Below, piece after piece: positions 35,237 through 44,316 of a DNA stretch of 64,000 bases (its first letter is position 1; each line of letters begins with the position of its first letter). The notes beneath the pieces are model-generated. The model did no database searches and was not told the origin of the DNA. It saw only the letters and a list, made by a program, of their open reading frames with translations. The translations under genes and the position numbers were made by a program. The stretch comes from Allorhizobium ampelinum S4 (GTDB taxonomy: Bacteria > Pseudomonadota > Alphaproteobacteria > Rhizobiales > Rhizobiaceae): assembly GCF_000016285.1 (NCBI RefSeq), contig NC_011981.1, positions 186,001-250,000 of the forward strand. Direction: 5' to 3'.

Positions 35237-36528
35237 TGCGCCGCCTCATTGTGCTGCGCAGCCTCCAGCCCGTCGCAGGCAAGGCGATAGAGCATGTCGG
35301 CCAGAACCTGCGTGCCAAATGCCTGGTCTTCTGGTGTCGTATATTCCGTGGGGTGATGAATGACGCCGTTCTGGCTGCGCACGGCAAGCACCACGGCTGG
35401 ACAAACAGCTGACAGCGCCACGGCGTCATGGCCGCCGACCGTATCGAGGTGGCGCATCGGCTCGCCGTAGCTTTTGGCCGTCTGTTCTGCCAGGGCAATC
35501 AGACCGGGCGCAAAATTGCCTGCCTTGCGACGGTCAATGGAGCGTATTTCATAATCGATTTTAGCTTTTGCAGCAGCAGTTTCAGCCGCAACCTTCAGCT
35601 TCTGTTCTGCCTCCTCCAAAATCTCCGGCGAGGCAGATCGCAACTCGATGAACAGCACGGCTTCCGCCGGAACGATATTGGGCGAATTGGGAAAAACCTC
35701 CAGACGGCCAACAGAGGTGTGAAGGTCAAGTCCGTAAGCGTCCACCATAGCCCGCAGATCGGCCATCAGATAGGCGGCGCCCAACAGTGCATCCTTGCGC
35801 TCCGCCATGGGTGTCGGACCGGTGTGAGCCTGGCAGCCGAGAAAAGCGAGGCGGTATTTTGTGGCCCCCCAGAAACGGGTGAAGGCCCCGAATTTCTCCT
35901 CAGCGTCGAACAGAGTGCTTGCACCTTCAATGTGCAGCTCGATCAAGGCGTCGGGCACGGGTACCTTGTCCTTGCCCGCATAGCCAATCTCCTGAAGCGA
36001 CTGGCGAACCGTGACGCCGTTGCCATCGGCCCTGTCAAGCGCCCAGTCCAGTTCGGCCGCACCGGTAAAAACGCTACTTCCCAACAGGCTCGGTTGAAAC
36101 CGCGCCCCTTCCTCATTTGTCCAGTTCACGACCTGGAAATTGCAGGCCGCAAGACGATTTTCCGCCGCCAATCGTTCACGCACCGCCAAAACGGCCTCGC
36201 AGGCCGCAACGACGCCCAGTGCTCCATCAAAACGCCCACCATTCGGCTGACTGTCAATGTGAGAACCAACCATGACGACAGGGGCATTTGCCCCGGCCAG
36301 CGGTGCTGAACCAAACTGATTGCCAATGGCGTCCACGGATTGGACAAACCCATTTTCAGCAAACCAGGACGCAAGCCAGTCGCGCGCCCTGCCATCTTCC
36401 TGCGACAATGTAAGCCGGTTCATGGAACCGTCCGGACCGCCGCCGAAGGATGACAATGTATCGACCATCGCCTGAAACCTCTTGGTATTAATAGGCGCTT
36501 TGGATGATTTTGAAGACGCTTCAGGCAT
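35233..36528 (-). CDS. M20-family amidohydrolase (N-carbamoyl amino acid hydrolase / allantoate amidohydrolase type)
   Basis: The 431-residue zinc enzyme shows the M20 carbamoylase pattern: VGSHIDSQPNGGRFDGALGV (metal ligands), NWTNEEGARFQPSLLGS, a dimerisation lid with QAHTGPTPMAERKDAL and the closing HHPTEYTTPED. Such enzymes release ammonia and CO2 from N-carbamoyl or ureido groups. Start 36528 lies eight bases inside the DeoR gene. Its product could feed the two kinases downstream. Hydantoinase or allantoate synthesis genes are not nearby. Confidence 0.85.
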   Translation of the reverse strand: MPEASSKSSKAPINTKRFQAMVDTLSSFGGGPDGSMNRLTLSQEDGRARDWLASWFAENGFVQSVDAIGNQFGSAPLAGANAPVVMVGSHIDSQPNGGRFDGALGVVAACEAVLAVRERLAAENRLAACNFQVVNWTNEEGARFQPSLLGSSVFTGAAELDWALDRADGNGVTVRQSLQEIGYAGKDKVPVPDALIELHIEGASTLFDAEEKFGAFTRFWGATKYRLAFLGCQAHTGPTPMAERKDALLGAAYLMADLRAMVDAYGLDLHTSVGRLEVFPNSPNIVPAEAVLFIELRSASPEILEEAEQKLKVAAETAAAKAKIDYEIRSIDRRKAGNFAPGLIALAEQTAKSYGEPMRHLDTVGGHDAVALSAVCPAVVLAVRSQNGVIHHPTEYTTPEDQAFGTQVLADMLYRLACDGLEAAQHNEAAQ

Positions 36529-37282
36529 TGATGATGTCCACGTTTGATTGCGAAAAATAATCGGAAAAGTCTTTCGGCAGCACACCGCTGGTCACCACGG
36601 CGTCAATCTCGCTCAGGCCAAAGGTATGGATAGAGCCGAGCCGCCCGAATTTTGAGCTGTCCGCCACAATGATGGAGCGGCTGGCCTGCCCACGGGCAAT
36701 GCGGCGCAGTACGGCTTCATCCTCGCCAAAGTCCATAAAGCCCCGCTCCAGGTGGATGGCACTGATAGCGATAATGGCCAGGTCGAAAAAATGCTCCTTG
36801 AGGGCCGCAACCGTCTCATGGCCGTAGGTCGCCTGATATTCCGGTCGCATGCGCCCGCCCAGAACCCGCACGCTGGCATCGGGGTAGGGGAAAAAATGGG
36901 CCGCAACCGCAATGGAGTTGCTGACAATTGTCACATCCTTGCGGGACTCCAGATGTTTCAGGCAGGCCAGTGTCGTGGTGCCGGTATCGATAAAAATCTT
37001 CATGCCGTTTTCGACCATGGAGGCCGCAGCCTCGCCGATGCGAGCTTTTTCCCGGGCGCTGACACGGATACGCTCACCGAACGGTTGGTCGCTGTCATGT
37101 CCGTCGATTACGGCGCCACCATAGACCCGACGCGCATAGCCACGGATCTCCAGCTCCTTTAAATCGCGACGGATGGATTCGTGGCTGACCTGCAACTGCT
37201 CGGACAGTGCAACAACAGTCACTCTTTGATGCAGTTTCAGCATCTCCAGAATGTGTTTGATGCGGTTTTCCGTAAAACTCAT
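36521..37282 (-). CDS. DeoR/GlpR-family transcriptional regulator
   Basis: The 253-residue repressor-type protein has the N-terminal DeoR helix-turn-helix (residues about 5-55, VVALSEQLQVSHESIRRDLK) with the RVYGGAV hinge. The C-terminal sugar-phosphate-sensing DeoRC domain includes FIDTGTTTLACLKHL, VSNSIAVAAHF and RSIIVADSSKFGR. DeoR regulators normally respond to phosphorylated metabolites, which fits an operon with two kinases. It sits in the middle of the operon after the transporter ATPase, so it is probably autoregulated. Confidence 0.88.
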   Translation of the reverse strand: MSFTENRIKHILEMLKLHQRVTVVALSEQLQVSHESIRRDLKELEIRGYARRVYGGAVIDGHDSDQPFGERIRVSAREKARIGEAAASMVENGMKIFIDTGTTTLACLKHLESRKDVTIVSNSIAVAAHFFPYPDASVRVLGGRMRPEYQATYGHETVAALKEHFFDLAIIAISAIHLERGFMDFGEDEAVLRRIARGQASRSIIVADSSKFGRLGSIHTFGLSEIDAVVTSGVLPKDFSDYFSQSNVDIINA

Positions 37283-37337
37283 GGGCTTGTTTGTTCCTGC
37301 TGTTCTCTGCCTGTTTCAATATGGAGTCTGTCTTTCG

Positions 37338-39182
37338 TCAGGGGCCAGCCTCTACAAGCGATCCTTTGTCCGGCGCTGTTCCAAAAATCGGATTGACGAG
37401 GTGGCAGGCGGCGAAATCCTGTTCTCCCCTGTCCGTTAGGCTTGGACTGATTGTCCGGCATTTTTCCATGGCCTGAGGACAGCGCGACTTAAAGCTGCAC
37501 CCATCCGGAATGTGGATGGGGCTTGGCGGCTCGCCTTCCAACAGGCAGTCCTGGGGCTGGTAGCGCCGCTCTTCCAGCGTTGGCATGGCGCTGAGCAGCG
37601 CTTTTGTGTAGGGATGGCCCGGATCGAAAAACAATCTCTCGTTTTCAGCCAGTTCAAACACCTCACCCAGATACATCACCGCCACGCGGTTGCAGACCTT
37701 CCGCACCATGGCCAGATCATGGGAGATGAAAATATAGGTCAGGTTGTATTCCTTCTGCAATGTCTGGAACAGATCAAGCAGTTTGAACTGCTCGGCCTGA
37801 TCAAGCGCCGACAGTGTTTCATCCATGATCAGAATTTCAGGTTCCAGCACCAAAGCGCGCGCCACATTGATGCGTTGACGCTGACCAGCGCTGAGCCCCA
37901 GTGGCAATTCCTCATAGAGCGCAGCCGGCAGGCCCACTTCTCCCATCACCTTCAGCACTCGGGTGCGGATTGTTGCCTTGTCACGCCATCCATGGGTGCG
38001 CAGCGGCTCTTCCAGCATGCGGCCAACCGTGGTGCGTGGCGGCAGAGAGCCGAAGGGGTCCTGCAACACCATTTGCAGCGTGCTGCGAAACGCCAAAAGG
38101 TCTTTGCCACTGAGCTGGGCAATGTCTTTGTCTTTGCACAAAACCTGACCGGAGCTTGGACGTTCGAGACGGCTCAACAGCCGCATCAGCGTGGATTTAC
38201 CGCAGCCGGATTCGCCAACAATAGCGAAACTGTCGCCTCTGCGAATATCAAACGTCACATTGCGTACCGCCCGCACGTTGTTGACACCGCCAAGGCCCGT
38301 CTTCTTGCGAACCTTATAGATCTGTGAGGCGTCACGTAGGCTGATCACCACCGGCCTGTCATCGTCGAGGCGTGCAACAGCGTTTTTTTCAAGCCAGATT
38401 TTTGGCGTCTGGGCCACCAGTTCCCGTGTGTATGGATAGATTGGTGTGGCAATCAGGTTTTCTGCCGACTGTTCCTCGACGATCCGGCCATCCTCCATGA
38501 CGAGAATGCGCGAACAGGCTTCACGCGCTACCGGAAGAGAGGAGGAAACAAACAAAACGGCCGTATCGAAATCAGCCGTCAGCTCTTTCATCAAACGGAT
38601 CACCTGCGCCGCCACCGTCACATCCAGCGGTTGGGTGACGTTATCGGCAATCAACAACGCCGGATTGGTAATCAGCGCATCGACAATCAGGGCTCGCTGC
38701 ATCATCCCGCCGCTGAATTGGGAGGGATAATCATGAAAGCGGCTGCGTGCTGAGGGAATGCGCACGGCCTCCAGCAAGGAAATCACCCGCTTTTCCGCAT
38801 CGCCATACGATGTGCCGGGAACAACGGCCCGCAGCTTTTCAACAATCTGAGCACCGACCGACAGGGTGGGATCAAGCGCCCCCATTGGGTTAGACCCGAC
38901 ATAGGCCACGCGGCGACGCAATTTGCGCATTTCTGCCGCACCAATAGCGAAAATATCTGTGCCCTCAAACAGCACCTGTCCCGACCGCACGGATAAAGGT
39001 GGCTCCAGCCAATTGACCACCGCCTTTGACAGCACCGTTTTGCCCGCACCACTGGCACCAACAACGCCAACGATTTCGCGGGGCTGCAAGGTAAACGATA
39101 TGCCGTCAAGAATCCGGCGCGACTGTTCTGTGTAGCCAGCAGTTACGACAAGATCTTTGAGTTCAAGAAGCGGGCTTGTCAT
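37338..39182 (-). CDS. Fused dipeptide-type ABC ATPase (DppD-DppF fusion) with degenerate first half
   Basis: The 614-residue protein contains two oligopeptide-type ATPase domains in tandem. Domain 1 keeps Walker A GASGAGKT (residues 42-49) and FSGGMMQR, but the catalytic Glu is Asn181 ([10 protein letters not shown]) and the H-loop THD is SSS (His position Ser214). Domain 2 is complete, with [25 protein letters not shown] and ISHD, plus the C-terminal oligopeptide extension with its Cys-rich [14 protein letters not shown]. The start at 39182 overlaps the permease stop by one base. It energises the adjacent importer, with probably only one functional ATP site. Confidence 0.87.
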   Translation of the reverse strand: MTSPLLELKDLVVTAGYTEQSRRILDGISFTLQPREIVGVVGASGAGKTVLSKAVVNWLEPPLSVRSGQVLFEGTDIFAIGAAEMRKLRRRVAYVGSNPMGALDPTLSVGAQIVEKLRAVVPGTSYGDAEKRVISLLEAVRIPSARSRFHDYPSQFSGGMMQRALIVDALITNPALLIADNVTQPLDVTVAAQVIRLMKELTADFDTAVLFVSSSLPVAREACSRILVMEDGRIVEEQSAENLIATPIYPYTRELVAQTPKIWLEKNAVARLDDDRPVVISLRDASQIYKVRKKTGLGGVNNVRAVRNVTFDIRRGDSFAIVGESGCGKSTLMRLLSRLERPSSGQVLCKDKDIAQLSGKDLLAFRSTLQMVLQDPFGSLPPRTTVGRMLEEPLRTHGWRDKATIRTRVLKVMGEVGLPAALYEELPLGLSAGQRQRINVARALVLEPEILIMDETLSALDQAEQFKLLDLFQTLQKEYNLTYIFISHDLAMVRKVCNRVAVMYLGEVFELAENERLFFDPGHPYTKALLSAMPTLEERRYQPQDCLLEGEPPSPIHIPDGCSFKSRCPQAMEKCRTISPSLTDRGEQDFAACHLVNPIFGTAPDKGSLVEAGP

Positions 39183-40099
39183 TATTCTGCGCCTCCGTGA
39201 ATGGTGTTTCTTGCCCGTTCCAGCGATGCGCCAACCAGATTGATACTGGTGAGCGTCAGGCCGAGGAAAATTCCGGGCATGGTGGCAATCCACCAGGCGT
39301 TGAGCAGATATTTGCGTCCATCAGCGATGATATTGCCAAAGGTCGGCGTCGGTGGCTGAACACCAAGGCCAAGAAAGCCCAGAATGGATTCGAAAATCAT
39401 CATCCGCGCCACATCCAGCACCGAGATGAACAGCACGGGCGGCAGCAGTAGCGGCACGAGCAGCGTCAGAATAATGCGCAGGTCTGTGGAGCCACCGAGC
39501 TTTGAGGCACGGACATATTCCCTCTGACGCTCCGTCATCACAATGCTGCGCATGATGCGGGCATAGACCGGCCAATTGGACAACCCAAGCACAAGAATGA
39601 TGGCGGGAATGGTGGGACGCGATACGCCCAGAACCGAGATGGCTAGAATGATCATCGGGATCGATAGCTGCGCATCGGTCATGCGCATGATGACCGCATC
39701 GGTGCGTCCGCCAAAATAGCCAGCAAGCGTGCCAAGTACGCAACCGATAATCAGCATCACCACGACAGAGGATACACCAATCAGGAAAGAATAGCGCAAG
39801 CCAACCAGCGAGCGGACCAGCATGTCACGGCCGATCTGATCGGTGCCAAGCGGGTGGGCAAAACTCCAGGTCTCACCAATGAACAGGGGCGGTAGCAGTC
39901 GGGCACGCACGTTCATTTTTGTCGGGTCGAGACCGCTCAGTTCGGGATAGAGTGCCGCTGCGAGAGCCAGCAGCAGAAAGATGGCGACACCAATGCGAAA
40001 ACCCGGTGTGGAAGAAGCCTTGTCATAGATCCGTCGGGGGATCGATCGCGACAGGACCGGTGCCATGATGGCCGAAGGGGCTGGGCTGGTGAAGGTCAT
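39182..40099 (-). CDS. Dipeptide/oligopeptide-type ABC permease (DppC family)
   Basis: The 305-residue inner-membrane permease has the DppC N-terminal cytoplasmic region, then HPLGTDQIGRDMLVRSLVGL, the EAA segment REYVRASKLGGSTDLRI and FESILGFLGLGVQPPTPTFG. It starts on the last base of the DppB-like stop. Together with that protein it forms the channel for a peptide-like solute. Confidence 0.87.
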   Translation of the reverse strand: MTFTSPAPSAIMAPVLSRSIPRRIYDKASSTPGFRIGVAIFLLLALAAALYPELSGLDPTKMNVRARLLPPLFIGETWSFAHPLGTDQIGRDMLVRSLVGLRYSFLIGVSSVVVMLIIGCVLGTLAGYFGGRTDAVIMRMTDAQLSIPMIILAISVLGVSRPTIPAIILVLGLSNWPVYARIMRSIVMTERQREYVRASKLGGSTDLRIILTLLVPLLLPPVLFISVLDVARMMIFESILGFLGLGVQPPTPTFGNIIADGRKYLLNAWWIATMPGIFLGLTLTSINLVGASLERARNTIHGGAE

Positions 40100-41085
40100 C
40101 AGTATTCGAGCCTCGGATCAATGGTGGTGGCAACGAGATCAACGAGGATGTTGATCAGCACGAAGATGGCGCTGGTGACGATGGCAATGCCTTGGATCAG
40201 CGGAAAATCCCGTTGCAGCACGGCGTTGATGGTCAGCAGGCCAAGGCCGGGGTAATCGAAGATATATTCAACGATGATCACGCCGCCGAGCAGACTGGAA
40301 AATTGCACGCCCAGCAGATTGAGCAACGGCACGGACGCATTGCGCAGCGCATGATTGGCAATGATACGGGTATTGCTCAGGCCACGAACCCGTCCGACAG
40401 ACACGTAAGGCTCCATCATCTGGGCAGAGACGGAACTGACCAGCGTGCGGATCAACACCGGCGCAAGCTCTACGGCCAGGACGATGGCGGGCAGGATGGT
40501 ATAGGCAAAGCCCTGATAGCCGATGGCCGGAAGCCAGCCGAGCTTGACCGAAAACAGCAAGGCCAGCACGATTCCAAGCCAGAAATTCGGCAGGGATATG
40601 AAAATCGAGGAGATATAGAAGGCAAGCTTGTCCGGCCATCGCCCCGGTGCCAATCCTCCCGCTACACCGACAATGCTGGAAAATACCAGGGCTATCACAA
40701 GCGTAACCGCCGCCAGTTGCAAGGTCATGGGCAGCGCATCAAAAATCAGGGTGAAAACCTTGGCGCGCTCGCCCCGCGTTGTATCGTTGAAGCTAGAGCC
40801 GCCTGTTGCCGCGCCATTGGCGGGCCGCACAAAGGATTCGCCAAGGTCACCTTGCACCACGCCAGACATATAGCGCCCGAACTGAACGAGAATCGGATCA
40901 CGCAATCCCATATCCTTGGCGATTTTCTCGATCAGGGCTTCAGGAGCCATGCCACCCGCCATCATGCGCACGGGATCGCCCGGCACCACCCGCAGCAGGG
41001 TGAAGATCAGCAAAGACACCAGAAAAATAATAATCGCACCCTGAAACAGCCGTCTGACGAGGAAATTCAATGCGAACATCGACAT
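40099..41085 (-). CDS. Dipeptide/oligopeptide-type ABC permease (DppB family)
   Basis: The 328-residue permease begins with FLVRRLFQGAIIIFLVSLLI and VVPGDPVRMMAGG, and has a long periplasmic loop with the Gly/Thr-rich GAATGGSSFNDTTRG, which is longer than in DppB itself. Later segments are the EAA region YVSVGRVRGLSNTRIIANHA and EYIFDYPGLGLL. It follows the binding-protein gene by 76 bases. Confidence 0.87.
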   Translation of the reverse strand: MSMFALNFLVRRLFQGAIIIFLVSLLIFTLLRVVPGDPVRMMAGGMAPEALIEKIAKDMGLRDPILVQFGRYMSGVVQGDLGESFVRPANGAATGGSSFNDTTRGERAKVFTLIFDALPMTLQLAAVTLVIALVFSSIVGVAGGLAPGRWPDKLAFYISSIFISLPNFWLGIVLALLFSVKLGWLPAIGYQGFAYTILPAIVLAVELAPVLIRTLVSSVSAQMMEPYVSVGRVRGLSNTRIIANHALRNASVPLLNLLGVQFSSLLGGVIIVEYIFDYPGLGLLTINAVLQRDFPLIQGIAIVTSAIFVLINILVDLVATTIDPRLEY

Positions 41086-41161
41086 GCACTCCGCTTCGGT
41101 CCTGATGGTCGCCGCACGCTGAAATCTCCGGCGTGCGGCCAGTCTTACGTCCGGTGCAGCA

Positions 41162-42748
41162 TCATGCCGCAGGCTTTGAAGCGTCCATGGACCCGTCAGG
41201 ATAGATGTAGAGGCCTTCCTTGAACTCCTTTTGCATGGCGTGGATCATGACAGAGGTGAACAGCGACAGGGCCGGCATTTTCGAAGCGATCAAAGGCATC
41301 GTTTCGGATTGCAGAACTTTTTTGCGCTCTTCCAGGTTTGCCGCATTGCGCTCCTTGTCGAGGCTTGCATCAATGTCCTTGTCGACAATGCCGCAAATGC
41401 GCTTGGAGCTTGAATGGAAGTGCGTTCGCAGAACAAGATCGGGCTCCGGTGATGCGGTTGACCAGCCGCAATCGACCATATGGCCGGGTCCGCCGCCTGG
41501 GCGATCGTACAATTGCTCGTTCCATGCCGCAGGCTCCAGCACGGTCAGGCTGACGGGGAAGCCCTGTTCGTTCAGCATGCCCGTTAGCACCTCGCCATAT
41601 TCCTTGGTCTTGGGATAGAACCCAACCGAGGTAATATATTCCAAGGGCGGCAAGCCCTTACCGTTTGGAAAGCCAGCTTCCGCCAGCAGTGCCTGGCACT
41701 TTTCTGGATCGTATTTCGGATAATTCTCCAGATCGGCATAGCCGAACTTGACCGGTGACACGAAGTTGGAAGATGCATGGCCTGCCGATCCGAGCACTTC
41801 GAGGATCATGTCACGGTCGATGGCGTGGCAAGCTGCCAGCCGGACGCGCGGATCGTTGAAAGGTGGCTTGGAGCACCGGAACCAAAGATATTTGTTTTCA
41901 ACCGAAACCACCTCGTTGATGGCGATTTGCGGATTGCCTTTCAAGGTTGCCACCTGTTCCGGCTCCAGACGCTCGACAATCGAAGCCTGACCATTCATCA
42001 GCGACAGCATGCGCGTGGTGGAATCGCCAGTGAAAGTAAAGTTGATGCCGGGAATGCCTGGCTTGCCTTTGAAATAGCCATCGAAAGCGACCATCACCGT
42101 GTCATTGCCGCGCTGCTCAACGAATTTGAACGGTCCCGTGCCATTCAAGCGTTGAGAGAGAACCCCACCCGGGCCACCTGCCACGTCCTTTGCCGACATC
42201 ATTGGAAGGAAAGAGGCGAGGAAGATGAAGAGATGGGCCGGATAACCACCCTTGGAGGTGTCGATAATGACGGTGTAGTCGTCCGGTGTTTCGATGGTCA
42301 GGGTTTCGGTCGGTCCTGGATACCATTGGGCCGGACGATCGGCCCTCGAGCCATATTCCAAAGTTGCCTTGACATCTTCGGCCTTGAACGGCTTGCCATC
42401 ATGAAAAGTGATGCCCTGCCGCAGCGTTATCTGCAACCGATGTGCATCCAGCAGCTTGATGTCGGTTGCCAGCTCGTAGACCACCTCGCCGGGATTATCG
42501 AGCTTCATCGGTGAGCGCGTCAGGAAGCCCATGACGAAACCCTCGATATTTTTCTGCGAGAGCGTCGTGTGGGCCGTCGGGTCCCAGTTGCCGGTGATGT
42601 TTTCGGCAGAGAGAAACGTCATGGTCTTGCCCGACTGGGCAAAGGCTGAGGAAATGAAGAAGTCGGGGTTCATCTGCATAAAGCCTGCGGCAGCGGCCGC
42701 CCCGACGGTTCCTTGCAGGAAGCGACGGCGATTGATCTCTGAACTCAT
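41162..42748 (-). CDS. Peptide-type ABC transporter substrate-binding protein (DppA/OppA family), Tat-exported
   Basis: The 528-residue SBP_bac_5 protein starts with a twin-arginine signal, NRRRFLQG at residues 6-13, followed by an alanine-rich core ending near SAFA|QS. The mature part shows RQGITFHDGKPFKAEDVKAT and YTVIIDTSKGGYPAHLFIF, the family pattern. Tat export of the folded protein is common in rhizobial peptide-type binding proteins. It is the first gene of the eight-gene operon. The ligand is unknown; the amidohydrolase and kinases downstream suggest an amide- or ureido-containing, alcohol-bearing compound rather than a plain peptide. Confidence 0.87.
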   Translation of the reverse strand: MSSEINRRRFLQGTVGAAAAAGFMQMNPDFFISSAFAQSGKTMTFLSAENITGNWDPTAHTTLSQKNIEGFVMGFLTRSPMKLDNPGEVVYELATDIKLLDAHRLQITLRQGITFHDGKPFKAEDVKATLEYGSRADRPAQWYPGPTETLTIETPDDYTVIIDTSKGGYPAHLFIFLASFLPMMSAKDVAGGPGGVLSQRLNGTGPFKFVEQRGNDTVMVAFDGYFKGKPGIPGINFTFTGDSTTRMLSLMNGQASIVERLEPEQVATLKGNPQIAINEVVSVENKYLWFRCSKPPFNDPRVRLAACHAIDRDMILEVLGSAGHASSNFVSPVKFGYADLENYPKYDPEKCQALLAEAGFPNGKGLPPLEYITSVGFYPKTKEYGEVLTGMLNEQGFPVSLTVLEPAAWNEQLYDRPGGGPGHMVDCGWSTASPEPDLVLRTHFHSSSKRICGIVDKDIDASLDKERNAANLEERKKVLQSETMPLIASKMPALSLFTSVMIHAMQKEFKEGLYIYPDGSMDASKPAA

Positions 42749-43078
42749 AGGTTCCCCTTTTCTTATAGAAATTCACAGAACCGACAAAACGGTCAAATCA
42801 GTCAAAGCAATTCGCATGCCATCCTGCTGAAACTTTGATTCAGCGCCTATATACGAGAAAACCAATGTGGTTTTTGTTGATTTTGTCCAAATTTCGGGCG
42901 TGCCGGGAAATCCGTGCTCAAATATAGGCCGCCCTGGAAGGCCAAGGCGTGACGTATCGCACGCGTTGAGAAGGGCCCGTCGTTGGTCAGTTGGCATTGC
43001 ATCGGTAAGCGAAACACCGATCTTCGCCTGCATTAGCCTGATCATGGAACACGCAGGCCGTTCTATAGTTATTTGGGA
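42749..43078. promoter_or_regulatory. Control region between peptide-type operon and topoisomerase gene
   Basis: This 330-base divergent gap has no gene. AAAACCA-atg-TGGTTTT at 42858-42874 is a perfect 7-3-7 inverted repeat, about 110 bases before the start of the binding-protein gene. It is a reasonable operator candidate for the operon's DeoR protein. Confidence 0.4.
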
Positions 43079-44149
43079 ATGAACCAGATCGTCACCGAAA
43101 TCGATGCAAACGCCACCGAGGCCAAACTCACCTCCGGGCTAGTCTACGGTCCTGGTTTGGAGACCGGGATCACCCGGAAGATGGGTGCCAGAGGCTTCCT
43201 CTATTACCGGCCAGACGGGCGGCGGATTACCCAGGCTGATGAGATTGCTCGCCTGAACTCTCTGGCAATACCGCCCGCCTACACAGACGTCGTCATCTCG
43301 ACGAATCCCTTCTCACACCTGCAGGCAATCGGCACGGATGCCAAGGGTCGTCGGCAATACCGCTATCATAAAGACTGGCACGCCGAGCGAGGCAAGGCCA
43401 AGTTCGAACGGCTGGCCGATTTCGCGTCCAGACTTCCTGACCTGCGCGAACGGGTCGACATCGACCTTCGTTCGCGTGGCCTCAATGTCGAAAAGGCGCT
43501 GGCAACGGTCGTATGGATGCTCGATAACCTCTATATCAGAATAGGGAACGCTGCCTATGCAGAGACGAACAAGTCGTTCGGCCTTACCACGTTGCGCAGT
43601 CGTCACGTGAGCGTCGAAGGCGGCAGTCTCAAATTTCGGTTCAAAGGTAAATCCGGCAAGGAATGGAATCTTGCCCATAGTGACCGGCGGATCGCCAATG
43701 TCGTGCGAAAACTACAGGAACTTCCAGGACAACACCTCTTTCAATACGTTTGCGATCAAGGCGGATGCAGACCCATCTCCTCACATGATGTGAATGCCTA
43801 TATCCGAGAGATGACAGGTGACGATTTCAGTTCACGCCAGTTCAGAACGTGGGGCGCAACCTGCATGGCAGTGGATGCACTGGCTTCTGCCGAGGCCGCC
43901 ACGACCAAGCGCGAGTTGGCCCGTCAACTCAATGCAGCGATTGACGCAGTCGCTGCGAAACTGGTCAATACCCGATCGGTCTGTCGGTCTTCCTACATAC
44001 ATCCCGCCGTGTTCGAAGACTTCCAAGCGGGTACGCTTCGTGATGTCCTTAAGTTGAAAACCACGAGTGAACGACTTCTTCAATGGATGGATGAAGGCGA
44101 GATCCAAGTGCTAAAATGGCTGAAGAAACAAACAGTATCCAATAGCTAG
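43079..44149 (+). CDS. DNA topoisomerase IB (eukaryotic/poxvirus type)
   Basis: The 356-residue enzyme relaxes supercoils through a 3'-phosphotyrosine link. The nucleophile is probably Tyr306 in CRSSYIHPAV. Other active-site elements are the Arg in IGNAAYAETNKSFGLTTLR, the Lys in FKGKSGKEW and the Arg in QFRTWGAT. The N-terminal half shows IPPAYTDVVIS and RYHKDWHAERGKAKFERL. ATG 43079 is used; an in-frame TTG two codons earlier is less likely. Its neighbours give no functional link, and such genes are common on rhizobial accessory replicons. Confidence 0.9.
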   Translation: MNQIVTEIDANATEAKLTSGLVYGPGLETGITRKMGARGFLYYRPDGRRITQADEIARLNSLAIPPAYTDVVISTNPFSHLQAIGTDAKGRRQYRYHKDWHAERGKAKFERLADFASRLPDLRERVDIDLRSRGLNVEKALATVVWMLDNLYIRIGNAAYAETNKSFGLTTLRSRHVSVEGGSLKFRFKGKSGKEWNLAHSDRRIANVVRKLQELPGQHLFQYVCDQGGCRPISSHDVNAYIREMTGDDFSSRQFRTWGATCMAVDALASAEAATTKRELARQLNAAIDAVAAKLVNTRSVCRSSYIHPAVFEDFQAGTLRDVLKLKTTSERLLQWMDEGEIQVLKWLKKQTVSNS

Positions 44150-44316
44150 CCTAACGCTGCTTACGTCAGATCGGTTGTGCACCGTGACCGATCACTCCAA
44201 ATCATCGAAGATGATCTCCCGATGGAAGATGGAGGATTTCATTAACCAAGCTCGGATAACAATCGTTAACCGTCCCGTAGATGTATACGGGCGTCCGCTA
44301 ACGTTGGCCGATCGAG

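Noticed and set aside
40192..41223. 343-codon plus-strand open frame
   Set aside because: It is antisense to the DppB-like permease and has an implausible His/Gln/Arg-rich composition.
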